Assembly (NCBI GenBank): GCA_012514415.1
Contig: JAAZAH010000047.1
Location: 1 to 26,925 of the forward strand
Direction of reading: 5' to 3'
Length of the DNA: 26,925 bases
Origin: Sandaracinaceae bacterium
Lineage (GTDB): Bacteria > Myxococcota_A > Polyangia > Polyangiales > Houyiibacteriaceae
Under the pieces are notes generated by a model, which was given only the letters and a program-made list of their open reading frames with translations, searched no databases and was not told where the DNA came from. A program made the translations under genes and the position numbers. Below, piece after piece: positions 21,159-26,925 of the stretch (position 1 is its first letter; every line of letters starts with the position of its first letter).

Positions 21159-21749
21159 GAAGGTCTCCTCGAATGTCTCGATGAGGAGTCGGTAATCGTA
21201 CTCGAGATTCTCGAGGCGGACTTTTTCGGGTGCAATCGCCCGTCCCTCCGCGGGTCCATATTCGATCACGATCACACGCTCGCCCGCGCGCTGAAACACG
21301 CGGCGCGCGGGAAGACCGTCTTCGGCGAGGGTCTCGATGAGCTCGAGCTCGCCTCCTTGAAGCGCCTCGCTTGGATAATAGGCGCGCTGTACATCGGCGA
21401 GGATCCAAGCGGGTGAAAAAGGCAGCGTTCGTCCAGCACGATTTTCGACGTGAACCTCTCCCCCTTCGAGGGTGAAGATGAAGCCGACTTGGCCCGCCGG
21501 CGAGAGCCCAAAGACTTGCAGGCGATCGTCTTCTTTCTGCACGATGGCCTCAAACTGCGTTTCACCGCTTGGCCATTCGGCGACAACCCGCTGGCGCAAG
21601 AAGATATCGCGCCCTAGCGCGTCGGCGGGCAGCAGGCTGGGTGGTGGCAAGGCGGCCAAAGCGTCCTCGGGACGTGATTGAGCGCTGCCGCATCCCGAAG
21701 CGTGCGTGGAGAGGAGCGTGGCGGTGAGAAGGAGAAGGGTCGCGCGCAT
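21147..21749 (-). CDS. Outer-membrane lipoprotein, DUF3261-like
   Basis: 200 residues. The signal peptide MRATLLLLTATLLSTHASGC gives lipid-anchored C20. The mature part is beta-rich, with a segment QVFGLSPAGQVGFIFTLEGGEVHVE, and resembles DUF3261 lipoproteins found in aryl-polyene pigment clusters. Their function is unsettled; a role in receiving or placing the polyene lipid at the outer membrane is inferred from the neighbouring LolA and MMPL genes. It starts 27 bases after the exporter stop and is the last gene of the - strand operon. The DUF3261 assignment rests on length, lipobox, pattern and context. Confidence 0.75.
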   Translation of the reverse strand: MRATLLLLTATLLSTHASGCGSAQSRPEDALAALPPPSLLPADALGRDIFLRQRVVAEWPSGETQFEAIVQKEDDRLQVFGLSPAGQVGFIFTLEGGEVHVENRAGRTLPFSPAWILADVQRAYYPSEALQGGELELIETLAEDGLPARRVFQRAGERVIVIEYGPAEGRAIAPEKVRLENLEYDYRLLIETFEETFLDG

Positions 21750-21776
21750 GATGTTGTTGAAGCCGTCCTCGAGAGC

Positions 21777-24188
21777 CTATCCCTCAGAGCGCTGTGTTCC
21801 CACCTTCTTCGAGATCCCGAGCAGGGCGATGGCCGAAGGCGCGAGGATGAGGCAGGTCAGGATGCCCATCAAAGCCGTGAGTCCGATCGAGGATAGAAGC
21901 GGGTGCGAAGCCAGAGCGAGAAGACCAAAGCCCATGACCGTCGTCATCGCCGAAAGAGCGATGGCGAGGAGAGAGGAGCGCTGCTTGAGCGGATCGGCGC
22001 TGCGCTCCGCGTCGACTAGGAAGACGCCATAATCGACGCCCATACACACAATGAGAAGGAGCGTCGTGACGAGGACGAGGTCGATGGCGCGTCCGAGCTG
22101 AATGAGCACGCCGAGCGTGAAGAACGCGGCGACGAGCGAGGGGAGGAGCGACGCAAGAGCGGCTCGGAGGGAACGCTGGCGGAGCGCGATCAGGAGGAAG
22201 ACGCCGAAGAGTGCGATGAGTGCGAGCTTTCGGATCGAGCCCGCGCTCGCATCATCGGAGGCGCCCATGAGATCGCTCTGATCGACGAAGAGGAGCCGGT
22301 CTTCTTTTGAGATGCGCGCTCGGAGCGCTTCCGTATCGCGAATTCCATGAAGGAAGAGAAGGTACGCGATGCGCCCGTCCGAGAGCTCGACCCTCGTGGT
22401 GCCGGCGAGCGTTTTAAGCGGAGAGTCCAACAGATCGTCGTACCGGATGGGTGGGGGCAGCTGCTGGTCGAGGTCGCGAAAGAACGGAGCGAAGGCGCCC
22501 GGCGTGAATCCTGCCTCGGTGAACGCGCGATCGAGACGCTTGGGGAGCGTGTCATCCCTCTGGAGCCTCGCCCGCATCGCGTGCGCCTCTTGCGCATCGA
22601 CGAGGAGAGAGTCGAGCGCCAGGTAGCTCTCGAGTTCGCCCGCTTGGATGGCTTCGCGCGCGATCGCGCCCGCCCTCTGGTAGGCGAGCGTGGCCTCATC
22701 TTCCGAATCCCCGATCGCAACGACGAAACGGCGTTGGTCGAAGCGGGTGACCGCCTCGCGCACGCGTTCATCCTCCCGCATCAGCGCTTCATCGAAAACG
22801 GATGCATCGGCGATCGTGCTGCCCTCTTCGAGTTTTGGAAGTGAGAGCGCGGCGAAGGCGATGGCGAAGATGAAGAGGCTGCCACTGAAAAGCCGATTTC
22901 TTCGAAGGGCACCGAGCGTCGAGGCGAGAAGCCTCATCAGCGCGGTTCTTAGGGGTGTGTGCGCGATCTCCCAGGGCATCAGGAGCGGGAGGAAGGTGCG
23001 AGTCACGAGAAGCGATGTGATGACACCGAGCATCGCAAAAAGCGCGACCTCACGGAGCCCAGGGAGCGGGGCAAAGAGCAGCACAAAAAAGCCCACGGTC
23101 GTCGAGGCCGCACAGAGAATCAGCGTGCGATCGATGGCCTCGAGGGATTTTCTAGGCGACTCTCCCCGAGGTGCGAGCGCCTGATGCGCATAGAGGTGGA
23201 CGACATAATCGATCGTCACGCCAAGCATGGCGGCACCGAACGCGAGGCTGATGCCATGGACGCGCCCGTAAACAAGAAGGCTCGCTGTGAGGCCCGCGAG
23301 CATGCCGGCGCCAATCGGAAGGCTCGCTAAAGCGATAAAGCGAAGACTCCGAAAGAGAAGGAGAAGGAGCGAGGAGAGCAAGACGACCGAAAAAAGCGAG
23401 ATGCGTGTGATATCGGCCTTGATCATTTCTTCAGCGCGTAGAGCGAAGCGATGAACGCCGCTCTGATCGACGTGAAGTGCCGGAACGCTCTCACGAAGCT
23501 CATCGAGGATGTCTTCCAACGCCTCGATGAGGGGCGCGTTTTCTCGCGTATCGAAGGCGCCCGCATGCGTCCCGATGAAGAGCACACCGCTCTTCGCGCG
23601 CTCGCTGAAGTAGCGCCCGTCGAGCACGCTGAGATCGCCGCGGCCCGAGCGAGCAAGCCCATCGAAGATCGATGGGAAAATTAGAAATGGATCGCGCGGC
23701 GCGATCTGAGTCAGCATGGTCGAGGTCGGATTCGCGAGGCGCTCGAGGAGTGCATTCGCGGCCGCTTCGAGCGATTCTTCGCTCAGCGTCTCTTCAAGCT
23801 CCTCGCGATCGCGGGCGAGATAATCAAAGCGTCTTGGGAAAAAGAGCTCGTAGACAGCGCGCTCATAATCGGGTGGGGGGCCGCCTTCAATAATGGCGAG
23901 CCGACTTGCCGTCCGCGCATCGTCGCGAAGACGCACCTCGAGCTCCCGACCGGCCTCAAGCGTTTTTTCGAGCGACTCGGCGCGAACGAGAAGCACCATG
24001 GTCCGCGTAAGCTCGCCATGGGTCATGGCCCGCGAGAGCTCCGCGAGGGTTTGCGCGTCGCCTTCCTCTTGGTCGGGTAAAAAAACCGTGATGTCGGTCT
24101 CCATCTCGAAGTGGAGCCCCGAAAAAAGCCCCATCACGGCGATCAGAACGAGGCCGACTGCGAGCTTTATCCGATCACGTGCGCTCAT
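21777..24188 (-). CDS. MMPL/RND-superfamily exporter
   Basis: 803 residues, with two homologous halves. Each half has one N-terminal membrane helix (first at about 7-24), a large periplasmic loop and five more helices, giving about 12 in total. Intramembrane acidic motifs MLGVTIDYVVHLYAH (D327) and MGVDYGVFLVDAE in the second half match the proton-relay positions of MmpL-type pumps. It probably moves an aryl-polyene lipid across the inner membrane, using the proton gradient. The start overlaps the LolA-like stop as ATGA, which suggests coupled expression and a shared pathway. No outer-membrane channel or adaptor gene is present in the window. Confidence 0.9.
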   Translation of the reverse strand: MSARDRIKLAVGLVLIAVMGLFSGLHFEMETDITVFLPDQEEGDAQTLAELSRAMTHGELTRTMVLLVRAESLEKTLEAGRELEVRLRDDARTASRLAIIEGGPPPDYERAVYELFFPRRFDYLARDREELEETLSEESLEAAANALLERLANPTSTMLTQIAPRDPFLIFPSIFDGLARSGRGDLSVLDGRYFSERAKSGVLFIGTHAGAFDTRENAPLIEALEDILDELRESVPALHVDQSGVHRFALRAEEMIKADITRISLFSVVLLSSLLLLLFRSLRFIALASLPIGAGMLAGLTASLLVYGRVHGISLAFGAAMLGVTIDYVVHLYAHQALAPRGESPRKSLEAIDRTLILCAASTTVGFFVLLFAPLPGLREVALFAMLGVITSLLVTRTFLPLLMPWEIAHTPLRTALMRLLASTLGALRRNRLFSGSLFIFAIAFAALSLPKLEEGSTIADASVFDEALMREDERVREAVTRFDQRRFVVAIGDSEDEATLAYQRAGAIAREAIQAGELESYLALDSLLVDAQEAHAMRARLQRDDTLPKRLDRAFTEAGFTPGAFAPFFRDLDQQLPPPIRYDDLLDSPLKTLAGTTRVELSDGRIAYLLFLHGIRDTEALRARISKEDRLLFVDQSDLMGASDDASAGSIRKLALIALFGVFLLIALRQRSLRAALASLLPSLVAAFFTLGVLIQLGRAIDLVLVTTLLLIVCMGVDYGVFLVDAERSADPLKQRSSLLAIALSAMTTVMGFGLLALASHPLLSSIGLTALMGILTCLILAPSAIALLGISKKVGTQRSEG

Positions 24189-24886
24189 GAGCCGGCATCG
24201 CCGAAGAGCTTCTCGCGTTCGGCCGCGCTAAACACCCGATGAGGATCGGCCGAGAGAATCGTCATCTCGGTCTCGTCGCCAGCGCGCTCTTGGATTCGTA
24301 TGCTCTCGACGACGAAGCCGCCCCCGCGGATCGTGATGCGGTCAAGGAGATGAGCGAGCTCCGCATCCCTTGGCCGGAGATGGAGGATCCATCGGGCATC
24401 GCTCCGCTGAAACTCGACCATGAAAACGCGGTCGAGCGCGTCGCGATCTCCGGAAAAGAGAAGAAGAAGTGCTTCGACGAGTGGGCGAACCGATTTCATC
24501 GATCGGAGGTCGAGACGTTCTTCGCGGCCACCTTCGCGGAGGATGAGCGCGCGCTGATCGATCCGGACAGAGCTCGGCTTGGGCTGATCGACAACGCGCA
24601 GAAGGGCGCGGTTCGGAAGGTAGTAGATCGTCCCCTCACTCCTTAGGGGACGAGCGAGGAGCGCGAGCTTCTTTTCTTCGACGAAGCGCGCTTCGAGCCC
24701 CGGCATCTCGCGGAACGCTTCGAGAATGGCGTCCAAGTTGACACGAGCGCTCCTCATCTCTTCGAGCCGCGCCTCTTTTGGGCGTCCAGCCGCGTCGTGC
24801 GAATCGTCTGCGCCTGCGCGGAACGGAATCACGCAAACTCCGACGAAGAGAGCGAGGCTAAGCGTGAATCCGGGAAAGAAGCGCAT
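24185..24886 (-). CDS. LolA-like periplasmic carrier protein
   Basis: 233 residues. The signal peptide MRFFPGFTLSLALFVGVCVI ends near AGA|DD at residue 26. The mature part follows the LolA pattern: an N-terminal helix with AILEAFREMPGLEARFVEEKKL, then LARPLRSEGTIYYLPNRALL and DQPKPSSVRID, an incomplete beta-barrel that shields acyl chains. Pigment-cluster LolA-like proteins are thought to ferry the lipidated polyene through the periplasm. ATG 24886 lies inside the end of the thioesterase gene (29-base overlap); the longer frame to 25126 is Arg/Ser-rich and rejected. Confidence 0.87.
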   Translation of the reverse strand: MRFFPGFTLSLALFVGVCVIPFRAGADDSHDAAGRPKEARLEEMRSARVNLDAILEAFREMPGLEARFVEEKKLALLARPLRSEGTIYYLPNRALLRVVDQPKPSSVRIDQRALILREGGREERLDLRSMKSVRPLVEALLLLFSGDRDALDRVFMVEFQRSDARWILHLRPRDAELAHLLDRITIRGGGFVVESIRIQERAGDETEMTILSADPHRVFSAAEREKLFGDAGS

Positions 24887-25268
24887 CGGGGGTCTCCGGA
24901 AAAAGCCTGCCGTGGGCGTCTGTCGTCGCCAGTGTCGTCGAAGCGCGCGCGCTCTTCCGCTTATGGGTGAGGTTCTCCACCTCATAAGAGACGCGGATGA
25001 ATGGAGTTGATTCACGGATCGTCGCCGTGACCTCGAATTTATCGCCGTAATGGAGCGGGAACATGTAGCGGCAGCGAAGATCGGTGATGAACATCTTATA
25101 GCCGAGCGCGCGAATCGCCGGCACATCGAGCGCGATGCTTGTGAAGAGCTCGGTCCGTGCGACCTCGAAATACTCCGTATAGCGCCCGTGCCAGACGACG
25201 TTCAGCGGATCGCAATGGTGAAAGGGGACCGTGAACCGGACCTTGACGCTCCGAGGGGCCGCGCTCAT
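24858..25268 (-). CDS. 4HBT hotdog-fold acyl thioesterase (YbgC/FcbC-like)
   Basis: 136 residues, typical for single hotdog-domain thioesterases. The active-site motif VPFHHCDPLNVVWHGRYTEYF contains the catalytic Asp (D20) and the following N/H positions, with the long hotdog helix after it. It should hydrolyse acyl-CoA or acyl-ACP. In aryl-polyene clusters such an enzyme is thought to release or proofread the polyene chain. Its start overlaps the ammonia-lyase stop as ATGA. Confidence 0.9.
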   Translation of the reverse strand: MSAAPRSVKVRFTVPFHHCDPLNVVWHGRYTEYFEVARTELFTSIALDVPAIRALGYKMFITDLRCRYMFPLHYGDKFEVTATIRESTPFIRVSYEVENLTHKRKSARASTTLATTDAHGRLFPETPDALLSRIHA

Positions 25269-26821
25269 TCGAGATCGATGCCTCCGACGGGGAGATCGCC
25301 GCCACGGAGGAGCGCGAGGACGGCTTCGATATCGAGATCCATGCGGCGATCCTCGACGAGGGGCGGGACGACCCGGCGGACGCTCGCGGCGAGCGCGCTG
25401 AGGCGTTCCGAGGCGATTTTTCGGCCGCGAAGCTCGACCGCCTGAATCGACGCAAGGAGGAGCATGGCGACCACCTGCTCCGTAATCTCGACGATGCGGA
25501 GAAGGTCGCGCGCGGCGATCGTCGCCATCGGGACCTTATCTTGGTTGTGAAGCTCGGTGCTCCGGCTGAAGGCGCTCGCAGGCATGGTGAGCTTCAGTGC
25601 CTCGGCTGCAAGGCTCGAGGCCGCGATGGTGACCGCTTTGAAGCCATTGTGTACGCACGCCCCCTCACCGCGAACCCCGACAAGATCGCGCGGGAGCCCG
25701 TCATTTTCTGCGGGGTTGCATAGGAGGAGAAGCTGTCGGTCGAGCAGGCAAGCGATGTTCGCGACGGCGAGTTTGAGCGAATCAGCGACGAAAGCCACGT
25801 GTCCGCCATAGAAATTTCCGCCGTGGAGGATCTCTCCTCGCTCCACATCGACGAGCGGGTTGTCGCTCACTCCGTTGAGTTCGGTTTCGAGGGTCTCCTC
25901 GCCAAAACGAAGTGCGTCGACGAGCACCCCGATCACATGGGGTGCGCAGCGAAGCGAATAGCGATCTTGCAGCCGGGCGCCTTTCGACTTCGCCTCATCG
26001 CCAAGATCGTCGAGGATCCAGCGCGCGGCGATCGCTTGACCTAGATGGGGCTTTGCCTCGTGAATGAAGGAATCAAAATGGCTTGGGTTTCCATGAATGG
26101 CGACCGAGCCCATGGCGGTAATCGACGAGGCGAGGCGGGCGATCCGCTTTGCGCGAAGGAGTGCGATCGAGGCGATGGCCGTTGCGACACTCGTTCCGTT
26201 CATGAGCGCGAGCGCTTCCTTGGGACGGAGCTTGAGCGGTTCGAGGCCGAGCCGGCTGAGCGCTTCGGAGGCCGACATGATCTCGCCGCGAAAACTCACC
26301 TCACGCTCACCAACGAGCATTGCGACGATATAAGAGAGCGGAGTGAGATCGCCGCTCGCACCGACCGAGCCTTCGGCTGGGATCCGAGGAAGTACGCGCT
26401 CCCGCAAAAGCAGGGTGAGGCGCTCGGCGATCTCGGGGCGGACACCGCTCTTTCCTTGCGCGAGGGAATGAATACGAATGGCGAGCGCTGCGGCCGCTTC
26501 GTACTCGCTCAGGATGCGCCCCGTCCCGCACCCGTGCATGCGGAGAAGGTTCAATGAGAGCTCTGCCGCCCGCTCTTTGGGCACGTCGACGACGACAGAT
26601 GCTCCAACGCTCGTCGTGACGCCATAAATTGCCGCGCCTTCCGCGTGGAGGCGCTCCATCACCTCTGCGCTCTCTCTCATCCGCTCCTTTGCCGAGGCGG
26701 AAAGCACGGGTCTCAGCGAGCCCGAGGCGAGCAGCGCGAGGTGCTCTACCGTGAGCCGATCCTCACCAAAGGCGATCTCGGTGAGTGCAGTTTTACGCGG
26801 GTCTGTCGCGAGCCTATTCAT
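25265..26821 (-). CDS. HAL/TAL/PAL-family aromatic amino acid ammonia-lyase
   Basis: 518 residues, the bacterial HAL length. The MIO prosthetic group precursor ASG is at 155-157 (GSVGASGDLTPLS), and the catalytic Tyr is Y66 in YGVTT. The substrate-selectivity pair is M95-H96 in LLRMHGCGTG, where classical HAL has Ser-His and Rhodobacter-type TAL has His-Leu. It removes ammonia from an aromatic amino acid to give an arylacrylate. In flexirubin and some aryl-polyene clusters this makes 4-hydroxycinnamate from tyrosine as starter unit; no hut genes are nearby, so that role is more likely than histidine breakdown. ATG 26821 overlaps the upstream stop (ATGA); ATG 26839 would overlap more. Confidence 0.92.
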   Translation of the reverse strand: MNRLATDPRKTALTEIAFGEDRLTVEHLALLASGSLRPVLSASAKERMRESAEVMERLHAEGAAIYGVTTSVGASVVVDVPKERAAELSLNLLRMHGCGTGRILSEYEAAAALAIRIHSLAQGKSGVRPEIAERLTLLLRERVLPRIPAEGSVGASGDLTPLSYIVAMLVGEREVSFRGEIMSASEALSRLGLEPLKLRPKEALALMNGTSVATAIASIALLRAKRIARLASSITAMGSVAIHGNPSHFDSFIHEAKPHLGQAIAARWILDDLGDEAKSKGARLQDRYSLRCAPHVIGVLVDALRFGEETLETELNGVSDNPLVDVERGEILHGGNFYGGHVAFVADSLKLAVANIACLLDRQLLLLCNPAENDGLPRDLVGVRGEGACVHNGFKAVTIAASSLAAEALKLTMPASAFSRSTELHNQDKVPMATIAARDLLRIVEITEQVVAMLLLASIQAVELRGRKIASERLSALAASVRRVVPPLVEDRRMDLDIEAVLALLRGGDLPVGGIDLE

Positions 26822-26925
26822 GTGTCGGCTCCTCCCCAAAAGTCGAAGAAGTTAAACCAGTTATCGGGGGCGCTCCTGCATTTTTCCTCAAGCGCATCGG
26901 CATACTCCTGGACGATGGACTCAAG
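26818..26925 (-). CDS. C-terminal end of an LpxL-like lipid acyltransferase (truncated by window edge)
   Basis: 35 residues before the TGA at 26818-26820. The ending APDNWFNFFDFWG is the typical C-terminal signature of lysophospholipid/lipid A (LpxL-type) acyltransferases, including those fused to glycosyltransferases in aryl-polyene clusters. It would acylate the pigment head group or a lipid carrier at the inner membrane. The stop overlaps the ammonia-lyase start. Most of the gene lies beyond the right edge. Confidence 0.72.
   Translation of the reverse strand, partial: LESIVQEYADALEEKCRSAPDNWFNFFDFWGGADT

Noticed and set aside
24887..25126. 80-residue extension of the LolA-like protein
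   Set aside because: It overlaps the thioesterase almost fully and is Arg/Ser-rich; a clear signal peptide begins at 24886.

Overview
This is a GC-rich window with tightly packed genes. It has no transposase, integrase, phage gene or CRISPR array. Its content suggests a myxobacterium-like or Bradymonadales-like member of the former Deltaproteobacteria. The reasons are Cys-rich MopE-like metal-binding-motif lipoproteins, an HNOB/V4R- or DUF2378-like orphan protein, abundant two-component proteins without DNA-binding outputs, many lipoproteins and strong use of ATGA/GTGA start-stop overlaps. The taxonomic guess is inference, because no rRNA or marker phylogeny was available.

Layout: (1) 2-2725, + strand: the end of an unidentified gene; then a translationally coupled set of low-molecular-weight phosphatase, fructosamine-3-kinase-family enzyme and small CbiX-type chelatase; then an orphan HNOB/DUF2378-like protein. 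(2) 2710-4215, - strand: a large L,D-transpeptidase. (3) 4480-7135, + strand: an alpha/beta hydrolase coupled to two envelope proteins (a small lipoprotein and a beta-propeller). (4) 7268-8674, - strand: a cytochrome P450 with a clear terminator, divergent from an operon at 8695-12315 (+). That operon encodes a TetR regulator, a globin-coupled histidine kinase, a stand-alone receiver and a REC-PAS-histidine kinase; all junctions overlap. (5) 12374-13495: a small TPR protein converging on a regulator with a degenerate receiver, an HTH and a histone-H1-like basic tail. (6) 13620-18867, + strand: two tandem, overlapping, very large lipoproteins, each Cys-rich, then beta-helical, then (Gly-Gly-X)-rich. 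(7) 18948-20022: an SpoU-family methyltransferase, then tRNA-His, tRNA-Arg and tRNA-Lys with promoter candidates and a terminator. (8) 20148-21158, + strand: hemB. (9) 21147-26925, - strand: six genes with the composition of an aryl-polyene/flexirubin-type pigment cluster: acyltransferase end, HAL/TAL-type ammonia-lyase, hotdog thioesterase, LolA-like carrier, MMPL exporter and a DUF3261-like lipoprotein. The cluster continues beyond the right edge.

The parts most worth a second look are four. The first is the globin-coupled phosphorelay co-transcribed with a TetR gene and divergent from an O2-using P450. The second is the tandem Cys-rich/polyglycine lipoproteins beside a histone-tailed regulator. 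The third is the coupled phosphatase/fructosamine-kinase pair, a probable protein-deglycation module. The fourth is the aryl-polyene-like export and precursor block. I recognise the parts of each; novelty, if any, lies in their combinations.
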